In this document: positions 10,701 to 16,302 of the stretch, one piece after another
How positions within the stretch are numbered: the stretch's first letter is position 1
Layout of the letters: each line of letters opens with the position of its first letter
NCBI GenBank assembly: GCA_963925735.1
Contig: CAWUUH010000070.1
Location: forward strand, 1 to 24,379
Direction: 5' to 3'
Length of the DNA stretch: 24,379 nt
Source of the DNA: UBA4582 sp013204195
Lineage (GTDB): Bacteria; Pseudomonadota; Gammaproteobacteria; Pseudomonadales; Azotimanducaceae
Program-made: the position numbers and the translations under genes
Notes under the pieces: model-generated
What the model saw: the letters and a program-made list of their open reading frames with translations, nothing else
What the model was told of the DNA's origin: nothing
The model's database searches: none

Positions 10701-11866
10701 CCGGTCCCGGTACCGTCGCCATTGTTTTTAACACTGATGGCATATTGCGCGGTGTTGGTGCTGTTTGCCGGGAAGCCGCCAATTGAGTTCAGAAAGACTT
10801 CAATATCGGCGATTGCCTTGTTTTCTATGCGAATGACTTCAGCCGTGAGCACCACCCCATCCTGGGCAGCTTCATAATGGGTGGTGACTTCATAGGCATT
10901 TTCTGCTTCTGGCTTTGACAGATACTCGTCGATTGTGTAGGTGTCGATATCAAGACCATACTCAATGAGTGTTGGTGTGTTGAGCCGTGACACCGTGTTG
11001 TTAAATTGATTGTTGAAAGGGTTGCTGTTGTTCTCGAGTGAATCGCCCAGTGTGCCCAGAACTCCGTCATCAGGTACCTCAATATAAAAGGCCTCATCCC
11101 AGCCGCCGGCGCCATCGGACGTGCCGTCAAGGGTTGAGTCACCCTCGTAAGACAGATGGGTCATCTTGCCGACAGCATTGTCTGCGATCACAAAATTTCG
11201 TGGCTGCAGCGCCAGCCGCTCGTATTGAAAAAACTGAAAGCCATCAAACAGGTTAATCACATGAATGCTGGTTTCACCTGGGTCTTCATAAATCACGACG
11301 ATCCCAAAGGCAGCAAGGCAGGTTTCGTTATTGCGGTTGGCATCAAAATGGGCGGGCAATATTTTCAGTTCGTTGTTGCCGCTGACGAGCAGGCTTTTGA
11401 CGTCCCGTTTAATGCCGTAATAAGGCGAGCCGGCTATTGCAGCCTCTTCAAAATTCTCTTCGCCAAATCCTGTGGTGGTGCCAATGGGTGAGTTATTAAA
11501 CGTCATGCCGTTGACCAGGTTGGTGGCGAGGGTGCCAGAGGCGCCAAAATACAAAAATGCGTCTCGGACAATGGCGCCCGGCGGTAAATTGATACTAGCG
11601 CTGCGTGCCAGTGGGTTGTAAAAACTGCAGCTGGAAGCGCCGCCGGTGTTGTTTTGGTCTCTGAAACTTTTGCCGGTGGCGATATAGTTAATTTTGCCCG
11701 AGTAAGTCTTACGTAGATCAACGTCGGTAGCGGCGTTAGCTATCAACGCTGGCATCAGCCACAACAGTACTAGGGTCAGAAGGTGCAGGGCCACAACTGC
11801 GCGGTGGATCCGCAGGGGGTCAACCGTAGATCGGTTGAGATAGGATGAGTGCTTGGGTGATTGCAT
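4727..11866 (-). CDS. Giant exported DUF11-repeat protein
   Basis: Encodes about 2,379 residues. A long n-region is followed by a hydrophobic core and an ANA-A signal-peptidase site (about residue 46). Residues about 50-370 form a unique N-terminal domain, then a divergent DUF11-like domain with cysteine pairs (about 375-510). The rest is four copies of a three-part unit. Module A starts with LYLDTL, LYADNM, LYLENL or LYLDAL (near 694, 1091, 1508, 1963). Module B starts with VDS-x-x-x-Y/F or a relative, with SDPFGxxDI, and ends in NEGxE (near 845, 1249, 1679, 2117). Module C is a DUF11 domain with TYTITLxNTG. The chain closes with a last DUF11 ending YRVKIE. DUF11 domains are Ig-like surface modules in other bacteria. 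No LPXTG, RTX, autotransporter or T9SS signal is visible. The first ATG (11866) is used; a TTG at 11881 is the alternative, and neither has a good ribosome binding site. Confidence 0.85.
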   Translation of the reverse strand: MQSPKHSSYLNRSTVDPLRIHRAVVALHLLTLVLLWLMPALIANAATDVDLRKTYSGKINYIATGKSFRDQNNTGGASSCSFYNPLARSASINLPPGAIVRDAFLYFGASGTLATNLVNGMTFNNSPIGTTTGFGEENFEEAAIAGSPYYGIKRDVKSLLVSGNNELKILPAHFDANRNNETCLAAFGIVVIYEDPGETSIHVINLFDGFQFFQYERLALQPRNFVIADNAVGKMTHLSYEGDSTLDGTSDGAGGWDEAFYIEVPDDGVLGTLGDSLENNSNPFNNQFNNTVSRLNTPTLIEYGLDIDTYTIDEYLSKPEAENAYEVTTHYEAAQDGVVLTAEVIRIENKAIADIEVFLNSIGGFPANSTNTAQYAISVKNNGDGTGTGAFATGSATGYIHVYDDLPSGISIDSMGDITAPGWDCSETNLGANQLRCRYDLSTLNGAAQKLYAGDFLPDIYVSVDVGAPASPVVNRARVSLCDNTTSVDRCTGYRLKHSEADQFDTINNMAPTLTEYPTPTPGQGLFLIDAKSTINNNVDKNSTVILPANPSNLSTSTKTVVDTNGAPLSAGDQLAYTITLKETSSPSVTATGVSITDAIDTDSIFAPGSGNSNCPVTTPAFSFSAGTLTVTNITVPAGSTCTVTFNVSVKAATIAGVAIDNTATIVAGNGTGATISSPTQLVGGTATGSKLLYLDTLNTGTKTLKRTIPATDTSMNLPNGSNASMVLSPTLATALTVSGGTIPVSVWVEAQTADTYTLRADLTYNNGTVIGNNTVSNITMAAGTTNAQLFTFQISAAAFTIPTGGTPRFTLKLTNNSGAGRTATIHSRLQGTVSNVALKASSVINVDSVQFYSDIGRTLLATAFEAGKTVYMKAVVSDPFGAYDITGAKLTLIDPNLANQLTNQAMTVASSTTGTKTFHYDYVVPAASSIAPGTWIAQVTGNEGTEGTIAHTQVNTFNTTAPAVAVAYTVAPLTAVSGTALTYSITLTNAGAAATNVSLNQPVAVGTGGLVITSLPSGTNSSTATQINLTNINVPAAGATVITYTVVVQSGAVPGTLINHTIALNTGVTAIAPSVLIDPFAAMSGNKLLYADNMASSPLLDRTVPVADSTRSISSQGGNTILVLSPVLQTNLNLNAGTIQAGIWVSRGTSFAGQRNIQATLGYTGASVGTIDSSAITIQLQEGLAGAQYLPFNFTLASPLTLLANTSLTLKITNNTSISGEAILVHSFKDLSHPTQVALNADAPISVDSISVYDADIDAGGVPIIDAGPGDTIWVVAAASDAFGAADISAAHLTITDSLGGVALPAAQMSIPATQPGAAQRNFQLSHVLSATLGDWTLLVTAKEGLENTMTASNSTLLNVNNLVPVLTDSYKTVINTTTGNNADTNPGDTLHYTINLLETGGKKTVNLVIADAIDSDVTFQPGSLLIDGTPVPDPAALTNLNFTGLLVPALGSLTIEYDVTVNAGTLVGTLISNQALVTAESGINESLDAEDLTITGVPATGTKYLYLENLASTPILTRARPATAGTTDFALLNNVGGGINSVTLDLTPQLTDDITLYAIDPITLIPNQINVALRMQSQIAGRSRNRSIQVSLGYHNGGAVTTIGSTIQNANLGDSIATYNFNLPFVTTTIPLGNQLQLTVSNLQTNDNRDAELYSFDTTGNYSTVAIVPDPVINVDSISFHVNDSGSGAIVTNPNPGDTVYAQIVVSDPFGEADIQLPDPAGSNPTVVVVTNPDNNIGPVALATNCQPGNAPCYAYASEFTDADPGTRTFFYVIRTDTDPPANRGTWTTQVTANEGSEVGLVSHTAAATFTTLLQPNLSTSTKTWTHSGDVDPGETLTYTITLINTGGIDADNVAFADTLQTSPVILSFASASTTCVDELGGSLGNPSFSAPVVSLVNISVTAGASCVIVINTTVGAGTPGDPINNNAIITNPAGAGGTPSATTLFLSASAVPSAGAKQLYLDALGGTGTLTRTPPGTSQVTLTEGTGFILLDLVAPTLKEMTLQAGPIDFNVYLSGASNRNYDTAFELTINTNDGNPNLVLYSGLIVLPLNGTPARFNVSVTNPMLRLMPVGSTVQIRIDNDEAGRGNRDMDLHQVASPPYSELVLPVAGAIAVTDIAFYNGPAASTPNLLTEVAPGATAYIQATIQDAFGSADVNSGCPNGLLPNNNCPTVTIFDATTADRTPAGALDQMTFVSEDLVTGTRTYEIAFTPTGFGTDGIWTIEVLGSEGNEQVMTDTALAAILVGLPVLTIVKSVAGTTSPGQILTYTNNVNNTGTATATNIVLSNTLGAFLAIELTNNGGNWSAVYTLSSGTTVSAEAFDDGSDSFIYNPVGICGTAGVAPSPCYDPTIKTWRANVVESMPATGSLIQQYRVKIE

Positions 11867-11963
11867 CGATTCAGATGACAATGAGTAGGAACCTGGAAGT
11901 GGATAAGTTGTATTTTAATGACTCGGGTAGCGCCGAAATAGGTGGTTATCGTGGTTTTATGTG

Positions 11964-11986
11964 ATTGATTTGTAAGTCAAATCAAT
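11964..11986. promoter_or_regulatory. Operator-like 9-bp inverted repeat
   Basis: ATTGATTTG and its exact reverse complement CAAATCAAT are separated by TAAGT. The site lies about 98 bp upstream of the giant gene's ATG, in an AT-rich stretch. It could be a repressor site or a leader hairpin; no T-run follows it. The role is inferred from position and symmetry only. Confidence 0.35.
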
Positions 11987-12251
11987 TGTTTGAATGCTAG
12001 CCTGCCAGGATTGTCGTTTACTTTGCAGTGCCGCTTGAGACTTGTCCGACCAGCGGTGACTTTATCGTGATAAAGAGGTTGGTGGCGTGAATTCAGGACC
12101 AGACCTTCGGTTGCGTGGGGCGGGGGGCAGCTCGAGTCGTCGACGTTGCACGCCATCAGGGTCATCGCGATGGTACGTCCGATCGTGGTGCCTCTAGTAA
12201 ATTAATGCCAGGGCCGAGTGCAGAGACCCGCTGAGATGTCGGCATATTAGC

Positions 12252-12296
12252 GGCATATTTACCCCGGCACTTTACTCCGACACTTTACTCTGACGC
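12252..12296. repeat. Short-repeat array, CACTTTACTC type
   Basis: CACTTTACTC occurs at 12268 and 12281 (13-bp step), preceded by a diverged copy (GGCATATTTACCCCGG). It belongs to the same family as the arrays at 14755 and 22191. It lies between the giant gene and metY, about 150 bp upstream of metY. Confidence 0.7.
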
Positions 12297-12444
12297 CGGA
12301 AGCTGCGATTCTGCCGCGGGGCTCTGTCCACACATTCGAGCAGATAACGCGTGTGTTGACGTTGAGATATACACCTTTGGGTGCATTGGGTGAACCACGC
12401 CTGATTTAGGCAGATAGATAATATTTTCAATCAAGGAATCGTTA

Positions 12445-13713
12445 ATGAGAGATGAAACAAAATTGATCCATGCGGGCTACACCACTGACCCAACCACCAA
12501 GTCAGTGGCAGTGCCTATCTATCAGACCGTGGCTTATGAATTTGATAGCGCTCAACATGGAGCTGATCTTTTTGATCTTGCGGTACCGGGTAACATTTAT
12601 ACGCGCATCATGAATCCGACGAATGACGTTCTCGAGCAACGAGTGGCGCAACTAGAGGGCGGGGTGGGTGCTCTGGTTGTCAGTGCCGGAAGTGCAGCAA
12701 TCACGTACGCGATCAGCAATATTACCCAGATGGGCACCAACATTGTCGCCACTCCTCAGCTGTATGGTGGCACCTACACCTTGTTTGCTCATATGTTGCC
12801 GAACCAAGGTGTTACGGTAAAATTTGCAGCCAGTGACAGTGCGGCTGACATAGAGGCGCAGATTGATGAAAACACCCGTGGCGTGTTCTGTGAATCCATT
12901 GGCAACCCGGCTGGCAATATCGTCGATCTAGAGGCTGTCGCCCAAGTTGCCCATAAGCATGGCGTCCCCTTGATTGTAGACAACACGGTTGCCACGCCGA
13001 TGCTGACTAAACCGTTTCTCTACGGCGCTGATATTGTTGTGCATTCCTTGACCAAGTATATGGGTGGTCACGGTAATTCTTTGGGCGGTATTATTGTTGA
13101 TTCTGGGGGCTTTCCTTGGGCCGAGTACGGTGACAAGTTTCCGATGATGGTTAATCCTGAGCCCTCCTATCATGGTGTGGTTTACACCGAGGCCTTTGGT
13201 CCTGCCGCGTTTATTGGCCGAGCCAGAACCGTTGCGCTGCGCAATACCGGTGCGACGCTATCGCCATTTAATGCCTTTCTATTACTTCAGGGTCTCGAGA
13301 CACTGGCGCTACGAATGGAGCGTCATTGCGAAAATGCGCTGTTAGTGGCCGACCACCTGCAGTCTCACGATGAGGTTGCGTCGGTTAGTTATGCTGGATT
13401 GGCAAGTCACCCCCACCATGAGTTGGCGCAGAAGTACTGTTCAGGAACACCGGCTTCGTTGTTGACCTTTGAAATCAAGGGCGGCTATGAATCTGCGGTT
13501 AAGTTCTATGACAAGCTCAACCTGATTAAGCGCTTAGTGAATATTGGCGATGCCAAATCATTGGCGTGCCATCCAGCATCAACCACACATCGGCAGATGA
13601 GTGCTGAGGAGCAGGCGCGTGCTGGCGTAACCCCCGGGATGATCCGCTTGAGTATCGGCATCGAACACATTGAGGATATTCTCAGCGATATCAATCAGGC
13701 CCTAGCCAACTAG
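12445..13713 (+). CDS. metY: O-acetylhomoserine sulfhydrylase (MetY)
   Basis: A 422-residue PLP enzyme of the Cys/Met metabolism family. It should convert O-acetyl-L-homoserine and sulfide to L-homocysteine and acetate in the cytoplasm, the direct-sulfhydrylation route to methionine. Visible marks are the N-terminal ETKLIHAGY-TDPTT-S-AVPIYQT block, YTRIMNPTNDVLEQRVAQLEGG, and the PLP lysine in SLTKYMGGHGN (Lys204). ACHPASTTHRQMS followed by GMIRLSIGIEHIEDI near the C-terminus is typical of this subgroup. Length matches the usual 420-430 residues. The ATG has AAGGA seven bases upstream. It is a single-gene unit, with a repeat hairpin just after the stop that may end transcription. Cystathionine gamma-synthase relatives are usually shorter (about 380-400 residues) and lack the long insertion, so MetY is favoured. 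Confidence 0.93.
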   Translation: MRDETKLIHAGYTTDPTTKSVAVPIYQTVAYEFDSAQHGADLFDLAVPGNIYTRIMNPTNDVLEQRVAQLEGGVGALVVSAGSAAITYAISNITQMGTNIVATPQLYGGTYTLFAHMLPNQGVTVKFAASDSAADIEAQIDENTRGVFCESIGNPAGNIVDLEAVAQVAHKHGVPLIVDNTVATPMLTKPFLYGADIVVHSLTKYMGGHGNSLGGIIVDSGGFPWAEYGDKFPMMVNPEPSYHGVVYTEAFGPAAFIGRARTVALRNTGATLSPFNAFLLLQGLETLALRMERHCENALLVADHLQSHDEVASVSYAGLASHPHHELAQKYCSGTPASLLTFEIKGGYESAVKFYDKLNLIKRLVNIGDAKSLACHPASTTHRQMSAEEQARAGVTPGMIRLSIGIEHIEDILSDINQALAN

Positions 13714-13719
13714 CATTTT

Positions 13720-13800
13720 GGGGTCGGAGTAAGAATTTCGGGGTCGGCGTAAAATGCCGGGGTCACCACCCCAAGCCTGCCCGGCACATTACGCCGACCT
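13720..13800. repeat. Short repeats with near-perfect hairpin after metY
   Basis: Two direct copies, GGGGTCGGAGTAAGA and GGGGTCGGCGTAAAA, are 20 bp apart. The second forms inverted arms with a distal copy: 13742-13760 pairs with 13781-13799 at 17 of 19 positions, loop 20 bp. The hairpin begins about 30 bp after the metY stop and could stabilise or terminate its mRNA, though no T-run follows. Sequence family is shared with 2768, 12252, 14755 and 22191. Confidence 0.8.
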
Positions 13801-13863
13801 CAAACCTGGGAGTCGCTCTTCGCGGGGCGCCTAAAGCAACAATAGAAATGCCTTTGAGCACTA

Positions 13864-13905
13864 CCAGTACCAGTACCAGTACCAGTACCAGGTCCAGTAC
13901 CAGTA
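13864..13905. repeat. Hexanucleotide tandem repeat (CCAGTA)7
   Basis: Seven units of CCAGTA run head to tail; the fifth reads CCAGGT. It lies in the non-coding gap between metY and the barrel gene, about 105 bp upstream of the barrel start. A tract of this kind is prone to copy-number slippage. Confidence 0.9.
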
Positions 13906-14011
13906 CCCCCATGATTCGTCGCTAGATCTGCGCAAAGGTTGATTCAAGTCAGTTTGTTGGTGGCCCGCCTCGCTAAGATGCGCGAACAATTAATCAAAGG
14001 GGGATAGGCAA

Positions 14012-14650
14012 TTGAAAATCAAACAAATGACGTTGGTAACTGTGCTTTCTGTCGCTGCAGGGTCTGCCTTTGCCGGTGATTGGTATGCGCTGGGGTCCTT
14101 TGGGCAATCAAAGGTTGATGGTAACGCCGCGAGCGAGGTTAACGCTGAACTTATCGATGCGGGTGTGACTGGCCTATCATCTTCTTTTGATGACAAGGAC
14201 ACGAGCTATAAATTGCAGTTAGGTTATAGTTTTACCCCAAACTTTGCGGTGGAGGGTGGTTATATCGACCTGGGAAAATTCCAATACAGCGCGGCTTTCA
14301 CAGGCCCCGCGGTTGGTAGTGCTGTCGCGGAAGTGAAAGCAGCCGGCATTAATTTAGGGGCTGTCGCGAGCTATCCGATGAATGATCAGTTCGAGATATT
14401 CGGTAAGCTCGGCATTATTAATGCGAAAGTAGAAGCCAGTGTCGCAGCCTCAGATAGTGGTGTTACGATCAGCGAAAATGTGAGTGCGACCAAAACGAAA
14501 AGCTACTTGGGTGTGGGTGCGGCCTATAATTTCAACGAGCAGTTGGGTCTGCATCTCGCTTGGGAGCGCTTCAACAAGTTGGGTGATAAAGACAAAACCG
14601 GTGAAAGCGATGTTGATCTAGTCTCACTCGGTCTGAAGTATAACTTCTAA
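14012..14650 (+). CDS. OmpA-like outer membrane beta-barrel protein
   Basis: A 212-residue exported protein. Residues 1-21 are a signal peptide ending AFA, and the mature chain begins GDWYALGSFGQSK. Alternating strands typical of an eight-stranded barrel follow: SYKLQLGYSFTPNFAVEGGYIDLG, INLGAVASYPMNDQFEIFGKLG, SYLGVGAAYNFNEQLGLHLAWERF. The chain ends in the aromatic C-terminal signature LGLKYNF recognised by the BAM machinery. It resembles the OmpA N-terminal/porin-like superfamily without the peptidoglycan-binding OmpA C-domain. The start is TTG, chosen because AAAGGGGGA lies about eight bases upstream; the next ATG (14027) would cut into the signal peptide and be too far from that site. 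Function beyond a barrel (structural, small pore or adhesin) cannot be inferred. Confidence 0.85.
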   Translation: MKIKQMTLVTVLSVAAGSAFAGDWYALGSFGQSKVDGNAASEVNAELIDAGVTGLSSSFDDKDTSYKLQLGYSFTPNFAVEGGYIDLGKFQYSAAFTGPAVGSAVAEVKAAGINLGAVASYPMNDQFEIFGKLGIINAKVEASVAASDSGVTISENVSATKTKSYLGVGAAYNFNEQLGLHLAWERFNKLGDKDKTGESDVDLVSLGLKYNF

Positions 14651-14710
14651 GGGGTTGTAGTTAAGGATGGGATCAGCATTCGCAGCGACGGGTGCTGAAA
14701 CCATTGAATG

Positions 14711-14734
14711 TTATAGTCCTTGTTATAGTCCTTG
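14711..14734. repeat. Two tandem 12-bp repeats
   Basis: TTATAGTCCTTG occurs twice head to tail and is followed by a third, broken TTATTG. It sits downstream of the barrel gene, just before the large repeat array. A 6-bp stem, TCAGCA/TGCTGA (14673-14698), lies between them without a T-run. Confidence 0.7.
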
Positions 14735-14754
14735 TTATTGCCGCTAAAAAGATA

Positions 14755-14870
14755 GGGGTCTGGGTAAAGTGCCAGGATAGTGATCCATGCACTTTACTCT
14801 GACACTTTACTCTGACACTTTACCCCGGCACTTTACTCCCGGCACTTTACCCCCGCACTTTACTCCGACC
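14755..14870. repeat. Largest CACTTTAC repeat array
   Basis: Six copies of CACTTTAC start at 14790, 14803, 14816, 14829, 14843 and 14856, a 13/14-bp period, alternating with TCTGA, CCCGG or TCCGA linkers. An opposing copy (GGGGTCTGGGTAAAGTGCC, 14755-14773) opens the array, so its ends are inverted. It lies in the spacer between the barrel gene and the YcxB-like gene, ending 23 bp before the latter's ATG. Confidence 0.85.
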
Positions 14871-14893
14871 GCAAGACTGCTATAGTGATTTCC

Positions 14894-15385
14894 ATGCAAA
14901 ATATCGATACGCAATTTACCTTGTCTCGAGATTATCTCGAAGAGTGCTTTGACCAGACGCTACCCCATGGGAAAAATCCCCAGCCCAATTATCTATTTCC
15001 CGGTTTGTTGATCGCCACAGCTGCGGGGCTCCTGCTTTTTACTGAGGAGCCAAAGGTAGCAGCAGGTATATTAGTCGCACTCGCCGTGCTCGAGCTGATT
15101 CATATTCGATATCGGCGAGCTTGGTGGATCACACGGCAGCTGTGGGGCAGAAGTGCCGGCAGAGAAGTGAAACTCAGCATCGATGAAAATGGCATTCAAA
15201 CGCAAAATCCCTTCACGCAAACATCTCTGCTATGGGCGGATATCGACCGGGTCATTGAAACCGACTTAGGACTGATTATGGTGGCGAAATCGGGCGGGCA
15301 ACAGTACCTGTCGAAATCGCTATTTTCTGCCGAGTGGGTAAGCCAGATAGTGGCTAACAATACGATCAGTGATGCGGTCAGTTAG
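14894..15385 (+). CDS. YcxB-like small membrane protein
   Basis: A 163-residue protein with two adjacent hydrophobic helices (LFPGLLIATAAGLLLF and VAAGILVALAVLELI, about residues 35-70). A cytoplasmic C-terminal domain follows, with the pattern ENGIQTQNP-x-TQTSLLWADIDRVIETDLGLIMV. This matches the C-terminal domain of the YcxB-like family (PF14317 type), in which a PH-like fold follows two transmembrane segments. Its role is unknown. Neither the ATG at 14894 nor an in-frame GTG at 14885 has a clear ribosome binding site; the ATG is preferred by codon alone. The repeat array ends just upstream, so promoter and leader must lie in or before that array. It converges on the enoyl-CoA hydratase-like gene across an 88-bp spacer. 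Confidence 0.72.
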   Translation: MQNIDTQFTLSRDYLEECFDQTLPHGKNPQPNYLFPGLLIATAAGLLLFTEEPKVAAGILVALAVLELIHIRYRRAWWITRQLWGRSAGREVKLSIDENGIQTQNPFTQTSLLWADIDRVIETDLGLIMVAKSGGQQYLSKSLFSAEWVSQIVANNTISDAVS

Positions 15386-15473
15386 GCCCGAGCGAATGGC
15401 TTTCGGCAGAGACCCCTATCATCGTTAGCCTGAACTGCGCTTCTGAATTCTCTGATCGTTGACTTCTCGACGC

Positions 15474-16277
15474 CTAATTCCCCTTAAAGTCAGGCGCCCG
15501 CTTCTGGGCGAACGAAGCCATGCCTTCCCGTGCATCTTCGGTGCGCATGAGCTGCAGAAAATTCATGTAGACGTGATGCACATGATCGTTGAACTGTTGG
15601 GCCATGCCCATGCGCATGAGCCGCTTGGCAGATTGCACAGCCAGTGGTGCATTAGCTGCAATGTCGCTGGCGAGTTTTGTGGCAAACGTCATGAGTTCAT
15701 CGTTGGCCACTACGTGGGCACACAAGCCCAGTGTTTTGCACTCGTCGGCACTCAGATTACGCGCGGTAAAGAATATCTCCGCGGCTTTTTCCCAGCCTAC
15801 CAGGCGGGGCAGAATCCAGGTGCCGCCACTCTCTGGCACAATACCGCGCTTCACGGGCGTCGGGGCCAACTTGGCCGTTTGAGCCATGACCCGAATATCG
15901 CAGGCCAGGGCCATATCCATTCCAAAGCCAGCAGCGGCGCCATTTAATGCGCAGATCACCGGCTTCTCACAGTTGTAAATAACCGCAGGCGGAAAGCGCT
16001 TCACGTCCAGTGTCACCGGGATGGCGGCAGCATCGTTGGTGCCCGCTTGTGAACCCGTTCGAGATTGCGCGCCCACCACGTCTAGCCCCGCGCAGAACAT
16101 GCGGCCTGCACCCGTGAGAATGATGACCCGCACCGTTTTGTCGTCCTCCGCCTGCTGAATGTACTGGCTGACCAGCGCCATCATAGTGCCGCCCAGGGTA
16201 TTCATCTGTTCGGGGCGATTAAGGGTGATGGTCGCAATGCCGTTCTCAATCGCGTACAACGTATCTTGGCGGGTCAT
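15474..16277 (-). CDS. Enoyl-CoA hydratase/isomerase family protein
   Basis: A 267-residue crotonase-fold protein, normal length for the family. The N-terminal TITLNRPEQMNTL block, the oxyanion-hole segments (FCAGLDV, residues 61-67, and NGAAAGFGMDMALACDIR, 112-129) and RGIVPESGGTWILPRLVG (144-161) identify it. By alignment to rat hydratase the first catalytic glutamate is Asp121, and the second (in the QPEI segment) is replaced by Pro/Val. Glu149 in VPESGG is an alternative acid, as seen in carnitinyl-CoA dehydratase-like members. The reaction (hydration, isomerisation or other acyl-CoA chemistry) therefore cannot be fixed. The ATG has AAGGAC six bases upstream. It lies 25 bp after iorB on the same strand and is probably the last gene of that operon. 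Confidence 0.88.
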   Translation of the reverse strand: MTRQDTLYAIENGIATITLNRPEQMNTLGGTMMALVSQYIQQAEDDKTVRVIILTGAGRMFCAGLDVVGAQSRTGSQAGTNDAAAIPVTLDVKRFPPAVIYNCEKPVICALNGAAAGFGMDMALACDIRVMAQTAKLAPTPVKRGIVPESGGTWILPRLVGWEKAAEIFFTARNLSADECKTLGLCAHVVANDELMTFATKLASDIAANAPLAVQSAKRLMRMGMAQQFNDHVHHVYMNFLQLMRTEDAREGMASFAQKRAPDFKGN

Positions 16278-16302
16278 AGTGAGTCCTTGACGGTTAATGG
16301 GG

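Larger units (their letters stand above)
11867..12444. other. Intergenic region between divergent genes
   Basis: This gap must carry the promoters of the giant gene (-) and metY (+). It contains an operator-like inverted repeat (11964-11986) and one short-repeat array (12252-12296). No open frame here has a ribosome binding site or recognisable motif. Small hairpins before metY (CACC-TTTG-GGTG near 12372 and GCCT-GATTT-AGGC near 12399) have only 4-bp stems. I recognise no SAM riboswitch or MetJ box. Confidence 0.4.

Noticed and set aside
6045..10877. Many plus-strand open frames of 60-180 codons inside the giant gene
   Set aside because: They mirror the repeat-rich, GC-biased codons of the minus-strand gene, have low-complexity translations and no ribosome binding sites.
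12300..12444. SAM-responsive riboswitch or MetJ box before metY
   Set aside because: Only 4-bp stems are visible and no conserved SAM-riboswitch core or AGACGTCT-type operator is recognisable.
13864..14870. CRISPR-like appearance of the repeat tracts
   Set aside because: The units are 6-14 bp without unique 30-bp spacers, and no cas gene is present.
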